In this document: positions 1 to 13,000 of the stretch, in pieces | How positions within the stretch are numbered: the first letter of the stretch is position 1 | Layout: each line of letters opens with the position of its first letter | Origin: Alphaproteobacteria bacterium | GTDB taxonomy: Bacteria > Pseudomonadota > Alphaproteobacteria > UBA3830 | Length of the DNA: 44,456 nt | NCBI GenBank assembly: GCA_025998595.1 | Contig: BNWE01000003.1 | Span: forward strand, 1-44,456 | Reading direction: 5' to 3' | Program-made: the position numbers and the translations under genes | The notes under the pieces: generated by a model | Database searches by the model: none | Told to the model about the DNA's origin: nothing | What the model saw: the letters and a program-made list of their open reading frames with translations, nothing else

Positions 1-1020
1 CAGGTGGCGGTGGTAAGTTTTTGGCAAGCGGCCTTGTTGTCTGCGATGGGCTTGTCTTCGGCGTCAGTGGTATAAAACCCTCCGTTATAGAGGACTGCAT
101 TGACAGACTTGGTAAAGCCGCCGTAGATCATTTTGTATTGGGAGCCGGTAGAAATTTCTTTAAGATCAAATTTAAACTCATTCCAGTCATCGCTCAGGAA
201 GAACATTCGGTGGAGGCCAGGCATGTAGCGATCATCATCAAAATCACCGCCGTACCATCTCAGAAGTGGTGGAGCAGTTCCGACGTCATCCATCACGCAG
301 AAGAAATCGCCACTTATGCCTTCGTTAGAAAATCGATTATTTTCGGATGTGTCATTCTTCGTTACCCAGTAGCCGAGATCTTCGTTCCATGTTACGCCTG
401 CATCTTCGAACGTAATGCTGCCGTTAGCTTCTGGCTTAGCAGGATCTGTGGTCTTTTTGGAAAAGTCCACGAAGCTATTCAGAGCTTTGCTCGGATGTGG
501 AACTGGATTCATGAATGGATTACTTATGAACTTTGCTCTCAGCAGCACGACGTTCTTCATGGTATAGATTGGCGTAGTGTAGTAGGTACTGCCGGATCTG
601 GATATATCGCCAATTGGAATCCTAATGGTCGTAAGCTCTGTGACGTTTATTGCGGTGCTTTCAGATGCGTTTTTGAGCTTATAGGTGCAGTCGTTTTCTC
701 CGAGGGCCGGTCCAATGACCAATTCGACGGTTCCGCTTTTGGCGAAGCTCATTGATACGTCGCCGGTTACTACCGTATATAAGTCATTGATCACGGATTT
801 GTTGTTGCCGGTCACCGTTGCCTCAAAAGCGATATTGGCGTTATTTTTGCCCTTAAGATCAGTGGAGGAGGCGAAATCGATCAAGTCGTCCAGCAGCTCT
901 GTTTTTTCGCTTTTGAGCACCGCGGATATCAGCTTAGTACTTTGGAGTTCCACATCCAGGGTATAGGAAGTCTGAGAAGGTGATCCGGTGGTCTTCGCCT
1001 CCGGGTGGGATGCAAGTCCG
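1..1020 (-). other. C-terminal non-propeller region of the giant protein
   Basis: About 340 residues with no repeats, probably globular. The last codons in the window encode NKAACQKLTTAT. This resembles the helix near the end of TadG-type vWA domains (C-x-x-[IL]-K before a 'YTI' strand). If correct, the vWA domain closes just beyond the left edge and the propellers are an insertion within it. The resemblance is weak and the flank is not visible. Confidence 0.35.
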
Positions 1021-4000
1021 GAGACAGCGGTCCAGGCACCATCTGTTCCAATTTTAATTTTGCTTCCGGCTGGACTGAACCTTGCTAGCCAGCCGTCATA
1101 GGCCAGAGTGTACAGATTTCCATCATCATCGTGGCATAGATCGGCAAAAGTACCGCCGCTTATGGTGGAGCTAGCCGTATTGGTGCCGATGGCAGTCCAA
1201 GTTAGAGGAGGAGGGGCACATAGATTGAGTCTCTTCAGTTGTCCTGCGTTGTCCATCGAATATACGTAATTTCTATCTGTGCAAAGTGTACTCCAACCGC
1301 CAGAACCAAGAGCAGAGCCCACATTTTCCCAGCCGACTCCGTTGAATTTTACCATTTGTCCAGAATTTACGTTTATGCTGTACACATTTATGCCATTGGA
1401 GCGGATTTTCTGCCATGATCCAGTCTGTTCTTTTCCGATTTTTTCCCAGGATACTGTTGATGGCGTCTCAGAATTTTGGTCTATACGCACCATTTGACCA
1501 GTGCTACCGCTTATACTATGTATTTTATTTTCGTGAAGACAGATATCAAACCAAACACTGGAGTCAGCCGTTGCCGAATTTGCTATCGCACCTAGGTTGG
1601 TCCAGCTGTTGGAGGCAAATTTCGCTAATTGTCCGGTGGTATGATATGCGGAATAGATAATGCCGTTGACGTCTATGGCAGTGCCGGCCCAATCGCTTGC
1701 ACCGACGGATTCTGTCCCAGCTAGCACCCAGGACGAATCAACGCTATCCAGAACCGCCATTTGTCTCCTGGAATTGTTCAAAGCATAGAATTTACCATTT
1801 TGGTAGCTGATATTTTTCCAATCGCCGCCAAGTATATCTCTAGCACTGTTCAGTCCGACTTTCTCCCATATATTTGCCTGAAATCCCGACATATTCAGAG
1901 TGAGATCTCCGTTTTGGGGATGAGTGAGGTGATGAACGGTTTTTGTTTTATCGTAGACGGTTGTGGCCTTACTCAGATTGACGTTGCTCATCTTCAGATC
2001 AAAGTAGTAGAGGCCGTCGCCGTTTGGCAGTAGATTTTCCGCCGGAATAGTAAAAGTTGTGGCGCCAGTAATGAGCTGCTCAACGTTGGCGGGAATCGTG
2101 CCATTATTGACGGCCACTCCCAGAGTGACGGCGGGGATTCCAGTCACAGTTCCTGGGGCTACCTCCAGAATAATGTCCTTCCGCTGATCGGTGGTGATGC
2201 GTCCACGATAGTTGGATATGGTTTCGGCAGTGATGAACTTGATATTGTGGACGTAGGCGTCGAAGTAGTAATTGCCCTCGGTTCCCTGCAGATTTTCTGC
2301 CGGAATTGTAATGGTGGTGGAAGCGGTAATGGACTGCTCGGGAATGGAGTGGGCAAGATCGCTTCCTTCGATGGCGATAGTAGCGTCCATATTGTTGTTT
2401 TTTGCATCTGTTGCGTCTTTTCTTTCTACCGTCAATATGATATCTCTCTTGACCTTCGACGTGAACCGCACTTTATCGGCGGTTTTCATTTTTGCGCTGA
2501 AGATGAGATCGTACATTTGAGCCGTAAAGTAGTAGACGGTTTTGCCGCCAACAATTTCCTCCTGCAGATCTTCCGCCGCAATTGTAAATTTAGTGGGAGT
2601 GGTGCTGGTACCGGAAATGTCTCGTTTTGTGCCGGCATTAAGGATGGCGCCACTGGCCTCCGTGGCTTTTACTCCAAGCTGCATCAATTGAAGTTCGTGT
2701 ACGCTTTCGCTTCCGTGGTAGACGGTAAGTTCTATGTCTCTTCTTTTAGTACTGATAAATTTTCCCGTATCCGTAACTGGAATGGAGATCTTAATTTCAG
2801 CGTTATAGAGCCGAGTATAGATAACGTAAACGTCGCCGACCTTATTCAAGCTTTCCGACTGTATGTGGATGAATCTTGTTAGGTTATCGTCAATTATTTG
2901 TTTGCTACTACCAGTCTTGACGGTTTCAGTGGTCTGTCCATCTATTCTTTGTGTAAAATCGGCGCCAACACTCAAGTTGAGTTCCTGATTCTGATCTTTT
3001 CTTTTCACCTCCAGATGTACGTCTCTCTGCTTGGTGAAGGTGAGGATACCATCATACTCAATTGTTATTTTAGCCTTGAATGCAACATTGTACATGTCCA
3101 TTTCGACGACGTAGCTGCCATCCGTTTCTATTGGCGATGGAATTGTAAGAGTGACGGGGGAGGTGATGGTAGCACCGGAAATACCAGGGATGTGCGTACC
3201 AGCTTCCGTGGTTGGAGCGTCATCGTTTTCGCTGGCTGGAACTCTTACGGCAATCCCATCAAAGGCGATCCAAGGCTCACCTGCCTGAGTCGCATCCTTT
3301 TGCCACACTTCCATAGTGACGTTTTTCTTTTGTGGAACGGTGATGCGCACTCTTTCGCTCACAATTACGGAGGCGGTGAATGTGACGTCGTACATTTCGG
3401 CATCGAAGTAGTAATCTCCTTCGGTTCCCTGCAGACTTGCCGCTGGAACGATAAAGATAGTGGTTTCGGTGATGTTATAAAGCGTGTTAGCATCGTATAC
3501 GTTGCCGTTGGAATCTGTGACATTCGGGGTGTTTTTGAATTCGATAGTGTGCTCGCTTTCACTTCCGTGATTTACGACCAGCCAAATGTCCTTCTTGCTG
3601 GCGGAGGTGAAGCGCCCGCTGCTGGCGCTTGCCTGAGATGCATCGAAGCTAACGCCGTTGGTCTCGACGTTGACGTAGTAATTGCCGTTACTTCCCTCCA
3701 GATTCTCCGATTCGATGTGGATGTTTTTTCCGGCAGAGGTGACCATTTGCTCCACATACGCATCTACATTACTGACAGTGGTATTACCGGTAACCGTCTG
3801 CTTTGATGGAGCAGGGAGGAGAATTGTGCCATCTGCCTCTCTGGATAAGTCTATGACGCCAATTCCACCATCGATGTCGATGACATATATTTTGTCTCCA
3901 ATGGAGCAGATGCTATAACAGTCGCTACCAAGGAAATTGGCCAGCTCTTCCGTTTTATTTATCCCCAGCGCTTCCCAGGCGGCTGAAGTGTTACCGGCGG

Positions 4001-7000
4001 TATCGATTCTCACCAACTTGCCGTCCTGGGGAACGCCATATATTTTGCTTCCGACGGAGCATAGTGCCGCCCAACCAGATGTTGTTACATGGGCATCGTT
4101 GGCTGTATTGGAGCCAAATATTGCCCATGACGGATTAGAAGCACCAACGTCGATGGTTATCAGCTTGCCAGTGTCAGCTTGATAGGATAGCGCATACAAT
4201 TGCTGCCCCACAGCGCAAAGGCCTTTCCAATAATTTGAGAAAAAAACGCTGTTGAGTGTATTGGAGCCAACAGAAGACCAGGCGGGATCAATAGCCGCCG
4301 TATCCAGAACTTGCAACAATTGACTACCGATATGACTCATAGCATATAGCTTACTGCCAATGGAATGTATGCGTACGATATCAAATCCCACGGCATTTCC
4401 AACAGAATTCCAGTGGGGAGAAGAAGTGGTAGTGTCAAAAGTATATAATTGACCATCATCTATATTGGAAGAATCCATATTGGAAGTATACAAAACATTG
4501 CCGATGGAATTCAGTGCATAATATTTAGTGTTGCCGCCTATGGCGCTTCCAACCGCAGACCAAGTAGGGGAGGCGACGGCGGTGTCTGCCGTATACAATT
4601 GACCATTGTCCATACGTATAGCGTATAATTTGGCGCCAATTGAGTGCAAAGCGCGCCCCTTACCGCTATTTAGGTAAGTGCAGTTTGGAAACTCCTCCCA
4701 CTCAAATTTCTTTTTTGTGACAACGATATCGATATCCTTCCTTTCGGAACTGGAAATGCGCCCCTTATCGGAGAGTCTCTTCTTGTATGTGGTTTGGACC
4801 TTAGTGACGTCGACGTTTTCCATGTTTAGATCGGCGTAATAGATTCCGGTGATGATCGGATCCTCCTGCAGAGCGCTTGCCGAGATAGTAATGGTTTCCC
4901 CGCTACTGGAGTTAATGGGCTGGGAAGCGCCTGATCCAACAGCTACAGTAAATGGGGAACTAACGGTTATTGATGGATCCATGGTAGCCACCTTGCCATT
5001 ATCATTCACCGCTAGCCATTGGCCATTACCATAGGAAATTCCACTCCACTCTGTATTACTTATGCTAGTGAGATCGCTCCATGGCGTCCAGTTAACTCCA
5101 TCCGAACTCGTGACTACATTGCCATTCTTATTTACCGCCAGCCACACTCCATTGCCGTAGTAAATTCCCCGCCACGACTTAGGTATGCTCATGCTAGCAA
5201 GGGAAGTCAACTGTGTCCAGGTGGCTCCGTCATCAGTACTCTTGGCTATCTTACCATTGCTGTTCACTATCAGCCGTTTGTTTTGGGCAAAGCATGCATT
5301 TCCATACCAGTTATTGATGGCTATGGCATAAATAGATCCGGGACCGGTAGATCGTTCCTGAATAGGTTCGGAACCGGTGGGAGCTTTCTGCTCCCAGGTA
5401 GCTCCTTTGTTATTACTAATGGCCACTTTGCCGTCGTAACCAACTGTCAGCCACATGCCTTTCTCGTAAGAAGCGCCATACCAATTATCTGCACATATGG
5501 TGGACAGAGAGTTGGCGCCATCGTAGCTCTTCTGTGTCCATGTGACTCCGTTGTCCTCACTGATGGCTACCTTACCATTGTAATTAATCGTCAGCCACAC
5601 ACCGTCGCCGTAGCTTGCGCCTCCGCTCCAACCGTCTGTCTGTATAGCGTTAAGAGAGTTGCTCCTCTGTGTCCAGATGACTCCGTCGTCACTGGTGGCC
5701 ACTATGCCATTGCTATTAATCGCCATCCACACACCGTCGCCGTAATGTGTGCCTTTATACATCTTCCATCCAGTATTAGCTATGCCTGTCAGACCAGTGG
5801 AGTGCTCTTCCCATCCGACGGTTTTCTTTTTTACAGTTACGATAATGTCATTCCTTTCGGTGCAAGTGACGCGGCCTTTATCGAAGCTTTTCTGTTGGAG
5901 AGGAGTTTCAGCTTTGATGATTTCGACATTTTCCATCTTCAGATCGATGGAGAAAGTAGCGCTGCCATTCGCTTGCAGACTGGCCGCCGGAATGGTGATG
6001 GTCTGCCCGATAGTGGAGGTGATTTCCGTCGGCGTGTCGGAGCCAACGGTGATGTTAGGATTTTCGTCTACGCTTAAATCCATGACGACTATCTTGCCGT
6101 CGTAGTTTGATTGGAGATACAACCTGTCTCCGATAGCACAAAGACGAGCCCAGGCGCCGCCCATGCCGGGAACATCGCTCGCAGTGTTTATTCCAAGTTT
6201 TGACCAGGTTGGTGATGCAGCAATAGTGTCAATGGTCACCAGCTGGCCAGTACCAAAATCAACCGCGTATAATTTGTTGCCGATTGCCGCAAGGCTGTGC
6301 CACCAACCACTAGCCTCCGGATAGACGCTTTTTGCGGTGTTGGAGCTGGCTACAGTCCAGATGGGATTGCTAAAGCTCAAATTCATGACTAGTAGCTGAC
6401 CACTGGCTATTGTACCATTTAAAGCATATAATTTTTGGCCGATGGGACAAATGGCAACCCAAGTGCCAGCAAGTCCAATACTATTGCCGGTGTTAGAGCC
6501 GATTGGAGCCCAGGTCGGAGTTGAATCCATCGTGTTCATAACATATAGTTGACCGCCATCCTGTGACATTAGATATATTTTATTGCCTATGGCACGGATA
6601 TCCTGGCCCTGTGCCATACCAGTTGTTGGCGTTCCCACCTGAGTCCAGCTGGAGGAGCTTGTCGTATCAAAGGAGTATGTGTATGGCGGATTGGTATATG
6701 ACGTCGCATAAAAAACATTCCCAACGACATACATGCTGAGGTAATCGCTGATGTTTATTGGAGGAGCGCTAAATGTGCTCCAAGAGGTTTCTGTTGCGGG
6801 GGCGATGACATATAATTGTTGAACGTCTGTATGAGATGCTTGATATATTTTGTTGCCAAACGCAAAAAATACACCGGGGGATGAAACGGCAGCATTTGCC
6901 GGAAATTCCTCCCACCTTGGTTCCTTCTTTTTCACCGTCAGAGTGATATTCTGTCTTTTATCGCAGGTGATGCGTCCTTTTTCTATGGTGTGGGGCTTGT

Positions 7001-10000
7001 CGTAGGTGGTTTCGGCCTTGGTGATCTTGATGTTCTTCATTTTCAGATCGACATAGTAGTTGCCACTGCTATCTGCAATCAGATCATTAGCTGAAATAGG
7101 GATTTCGATTTCGGCTGTGGGGGCGATTTCCGTCGGAGTGTCGGCGCCAACGGCGAGGGTAAACTCGGAATTCGCAGTTATAGACGGATCCAAAGCCGCC
7201 ACTTTGCCATTCTGATTCACCGCCAACCATTTGCCGTTGGCATAGGGAGATAAACGCCATTCCCCCGTCTGTGTAGCACTAAAAACTCCGTCATCGACTC
7301 GTGTCCAGTTGGCTCCATTGTTGGTACTTGTGGCTATATGGCCGTTGTTACTTATCGCAAACCACTGGCCATTACAGTAGAAAACTCCGGTCCAGACGCC
7401 AGTCACTATGTAATTAAGAGACCCGCTGCCGCTGGAGGGACTCTTGAGTGTCCAGCGGACTCCATTGTTGGTACTTGTGGCCACCCTGCCATCGCCATTT
7501 ACCACCATACATATGCCATTGCCGCTACGTACTGCTCCAGCCCAACCGCTATTCTGTATGGTGCGAAGAGAGCCATCATCAAGTCGTGTCCAGGCGATTC
7601 CATCTGCACTGCTAGCCACATAGCCAAGTGCATTCAGTGCTACCCATTTATTGTCGCAACGGGATATTGCTTGCCAGCTATTGCCTATTATGGCACTCTT
7701 ATGGGATCCATTGTCAATCCGTGTCCAGGTAGCACCGTCGTTTGTGCTGGTGGCCACATTGCCGTTTCCATTTAATATTATCCATACGCCGTTGACATAG
7801 CCGCTAGTTCCTCCGTTCCAATAGGCAGTATCTATGGCATTCAGAGATCCGGCGCCGCTGGAGGGGGCCTGTAATGTCCATGTGACGCCGTTGTCAGCAC
7901 TGATGGCCACCTTGCCATTACTATTCACCGCCATCCACTTGCCATTGCCGTAGCCGAGTCCTCCGAAATTGAGCCAGCTATAAGTGGTAGGAGGATCTGT
8001 TACGGTGCTTAAGTCGCCAATCTGCTCCAAGCCAATCGCTTTTCGTTTCACTGTTACGACGACGTCTTTTAGCTGGGTGGTGGTGATACGTCCTTTTTCA
8101 TTGACGATGGACGTGATGGAAGTCGCGGCGATCTCCGTCTCTGCCTTGATGATCTTGACGTTCTTTGTTTTCAGATCGACGTAGTAACCGCCACTGCTAT
8201 CCGCAATCAGATTCGCCGCTGGGATGGTGATTTCGATTTCGGCAGTAGATGTGATGTTCTGCTCCGTATTGGCAGCAACCGAAGTACCGCCGACAGAGGC
8301 CGCTGCCGTGAGTTGGATGCTGAAGGTGGAATCCTCAGTTATAGATGGATCCAAAGCCGCCACTTTGCCATTCTGATTCACCGCCAACCATTTGCCGTTG
8401 GCATAGGGAGATAAACGCCATCCCCCAGTCTGTGTAGCACTAAAAACTCCGTCATCGACTCGTGTCCAGTTGGCTCCATTGTTGGTACTTGTGGCTATAT
8501 GGCCGTTGTTACTTATCGCAAACCACTGGCCATTACAGTAGAAAACTCCGGTCCAGACGCCAGTCACTATGTAATTAAGAGACCCGCTGCCGCTGGAGGG
8601 ACTCTTGAGTGTCCAGCTGACTCCATTGTTGGTACTTGTGGCCACCTTGCCATTACCATTTACCACCATACATATGCCATTGCCGCGACGTATTGCTCCA
8701 GCCCAATCGCTATTCTGTATGGTGCGAAGAGAGCCATCATCAAGTCGTGTCCAGGCGATTCCATCTGCACTGCTAGCCACATAGCCATATGTATTCAGTG
8801 CTACCCATTTATTGTCGTAACGGGATATTGCACTCCAACTATTGCCTATTATGGTACTACTGTGGGCTCCGTTGTCAAGCTGTGCCCAGGTAACACCGTC
8901 GTTTGTGCTGGTGGCCACTTTGCCGTTTCCATTTAATATTATCCACATGCCGTTGACATAGACGCTAGTTCCTCCGCTCCAATAGTCATTATGTATGGCA
9001 TTCAGAGATCCGGCGCCGCTGGATGGTTCTTGTAATGTCCAGGTGACTCCATCGTCGGTACTGATGGCCGCCTTGCCATCGTTGTTTATCGCCATCCACT
9101 TGCCATTGCCGTAGCCGAGTCCTCCGAAATTGGACCAGCCAGAAGTGGTAGGAGGATCTGTTACGGTGCTTAAGTCGCCAATTTGTTCCAATCCGATCGC
9201 TTTTTGTTTCACAGTTACGGTGACGTCCTGTCTTTTATCGCAGGTGATACGGCTATTTTCTGCAACGACGTCTGTTCTGTTGTAGGTGACGGCGGCACTG
9301 ATGAGCTTGACGTTTTCCATCCTCAGGTCGGCGTAGTAGGCGCCATTGCCGTCTGCTATTAGATCATTCGCTGAAATCGGGATTTCGATTTCGGCTGTGG
9401 AGTTAATAGACGTCGGCGTGCCGGCGCCAACGGTGATATTGAAATCTGTGGCTCCCATTACGGATAAATCTATGACGGCTATGCTGAGACTTTCGCAGTT
9501 AAGTACATACAGTTTATCTCCAATGGCGCAAAGCATACTACAAAAAACAGCCACATCATTAGTAGAGGCGGTGTTTGTTCCCACACTCGTCCAGGCGGCT
9601 GATGTGCCGGCAGCGGTGTCCAGGGTCGCCAGTTGTTCTGAGTTATAGTCCATGGCATATATTTTATTGCCAATGGCACAAAGAGCCATCCAAGCACCAC
9701 TCACAACATTACTGGCGATATTTGTTCCCACACTCGTCCAGGTGGCAGATGTGCCGGCAGCGGTGTCCAGGGTTGCCAACTGGCCTGAGCCTTTCTCTAT
9801 GGCATATATTTTGTCGCCAATGGCGTGAGGGCTATACCAATAGCCACTCACAACATTACTGGCGGTATTTGTTCCCACACTCGTCCAGGCGGCTAATGTG
9901 CCGGCAGCGGTGTCCAGGGTCGCCAACTGGCCTGAGCCTTTCTCTATGGCATATATTTTGTCGCCAATGGCGCAAGGGCCTTGCCAACAATTGCCACTCG

Positions 10001-13000
10001 CAACATTACTGGCGGTGTTTGCTCCCACACTCGTCCAGGCGGCTAATGTGCCGGCAGCGGTGTCCAGGGTCGCCAATTGGCCTGAGTTATAGTCCATGGC
10101 ATATATTTTGTCGCCAATGGCGCAAGGGTACCGCCAATAGCCACTCACAACATTACCGGCGGTATTTGTTCCAACACTCGTCCAGGCGGCTGATGTGCCG
10201 GCAGCGGTGTCCAGGGTCGCCAACTGGCCTGTGTCAACCTCTATGACGTACAACTTAGTTCCTATTGAGGTTATGCCGTATGCAAAGCCAGCAGTATATT
10301 GCGAAAACGCCTCCCACTTCAGTTCTTTCTTCTTCACCTTCAGTGTAATATCCATCTGCTGGGATATGGAAATGCGTCCTTTATCGGCGACTTTCTTGGG
10401 ATAGGTGGTTTCTGCACTGATGAGCTCGACATTTTCCATCCTCAGGTCGATGTAGTAGGCGCCATTGCCGTCTGCTATTAGATCATTCGCTGAAATCGGG
10501 ATTTCGATTTCGGCGGCGGAGGTGATGGACGTCGTGTTGGATCCAGTCGTGTCGGTAACGGTGATATTGAAATCTGTGGCTTCAATTACGGATAAATCTA
10601 TGACGGCCATGTTGCCGCTTTCTCTTGCAAGTGCATACAGTTTATCTCCAATGGCACAAAGTGTCTGCCAGTTTCCGTTGTATATGCTATTCGCATTATT
10701 TGTTTCCGACTTCGTCCAGGTAGGAGTCGGAGCCTTTGTGTCTATGGTTACCAACTGGCCGGTTCCAGTATCGACGGCATATAATTTTGTGCCGACATTA
10801 CAGAGACTGTACCATGCACCGTACTCATTACCGATGGCGTCTGTATTGGCTTGCTTGGCAGTATTTGAGCAAACGCTACTCCAGGCCGGATTAGTGTTGC
10901 TTACATCGATGGTCACCAGCCCACCACCATCGGTATTTTTACCTATGGCATATATTCGATTGTCGATAGAGCAAAAAGCATGCCAGAAGTAATTCACGAT
11001 GTTGTCGGCGGTGTTGGAGCCGATGTTTATCCAGCTCGACGTCAAATTCGTTGTATCCTGAAAGCGCAATTGACCTGTATTATGATTGACGTTGTATATT
11101 TTACTGCCAATGGCACAAACATACGTAAAAGTTTTAGTATTATCAGCAGCGCTTCCCACTTGACTCCACGTGGTAGAGTTTGTGGCATTTTCTGTATTAA
11201 AAGAATATAATCGGCCTGTGTTCCAACTCGCGGTATACAAAACATTACCAATGGAACACAAGTCGTAATAAGAAGAGTCGTTTACGTTTGCTGCGCCAAC
11301 CGGAGTCCATGTGAAAGTTGTGCCTGTGATCGTGCTGGCCACATACAACTGACCACTTATTATATTCATGGTATATAATTTTGTACCAATTGAATGCAAA
11401 GCACTTACACTAGCACCGATGATATCAGTATTTTGCAGAAACGGCTTCCATCCTTTCTTCTTCACCTTCAGAGTGATGGGCTTATCATTTTTTGTGACGG
11501 TGATGCGTCCTTTGTCGGCGACTTTCTTGTCGTAGGTGGTTTCGGCTTTGACGAGCTCGACATTTTCCATCCTCAGGTCGATGTAATAGTTGCCTTCGAC
11601 TCCCTGCAGCTGATTTGCGTTAATGACGACCTCTTCTCCCTCATCGGCGGTGGAGTCGATGGGCGTTGGCGTGTCGGCGCCTACGGTGATTTGGAAAACT
11701 GTTGCTCCCATTACGGATAAATCTATGACGGCCATTTTGCCGCTGCCTTTGTCTAAGGCATACAATTTATTGCCCGTTGTGCAAAGAGTATACCAAGTAT
11801 CAGCCGCGACATCGGTTGTATCACAGGCAGTATTTGTTCCAATATCCGTCCAGGATGAAATCAGAGAGTTGGCGTTCCGAGTCTTCAACTGGCCTGAGAC
11901 ATCCGATATGGTATATATTTTACTGCCTATCACACAAAGTGGAACGTAAAACGAGGCATTGGCAATTGTGCTGTGGTTAATCCAAGTTGGGGTGACAGCA
12001 CTTACATCGATACTCGATAGCTTACAGCTACTCTGCTCTAAGCTGTACACTCTATGACCTATCGCACAGACTCTACGCCACCCTCCAGTCATTACGTCCT
12101 TGGCGGTGTTTATGCCGCAGAGAGTCCAAGTTGGGGGGGCTGCACTTACATCGATACTCGATAGCCTACTGCTATTACTCCCTATAGTGTACACTTTATT
12201 GCCTATTGCACAAATGCTATACCACGGCCCATCCGCGACACTATCTGGGGTACTTGTTCCCACCGTCGTCCATGTTTTTGTCGTAGCGTTGGCATCCAGG
12301 GTCACCAACCGGCCATTACCGCCTATGGCATATATTTTACCGCCTATTGCACAAAGACCATACCAAGAACTACTCACAATATCGTCGGCGGTATTTGTGC
12401 CAACACTCGTCCAGGCGGCTGATGCGCCGGCAGCGGTATCAATCATATACAACTGACCGCTTGTCTCATGAATAGCGTATAACTTAGTACCTATTGAGAT
12501 CATTGCGTATATATTGTTGACAGCATTTGGCAAAAACGGTTCCCACTTCAGCTCTTTTTTCTTCACTTTTAGAGTGATAGGCTTATCATTTTTGGTGACG
12601 GTGATGCGTCCTTTGTCGGCGACTTTCTTGTTGTAGGTGGTGGTAGCACTGACGAGCATAACGTTAGTCATGTTTAGATCGACGTACCAGCCGTTAGTGC
12701 CATCACTCACCAGAGCAGATTCCTGGATGGTGATGGTTTGCTCGGTGGCGGTGGCGGAGGTGATGGGCATGCCGTCGCCAACGGTGATGGCAAACGTGGA
12801 ATCCTCAGTTATAGATGGGTCCAAAGCCGCCACATGACCACAAACATCCATCGCTATCAACTTGCCAGCACCATATGAAGCGCAGCTCCACCAACAGTCT
12901 GAATGTATGGCGCCAAGAGTGCTTGAGCCGTTGTAGGTGGCCTGCAGGGTCCACGTCACTCCGTCCATACTCGTCGCCACATAACCATTAATATTCACCG

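Noticed and set aside
9560..10250. Possible CRISPR or satellite array because of regular repeats
   Set aside because: The repeats are about 147-150 bp, contiguous, without unique spacers, and translate to propeller blades.
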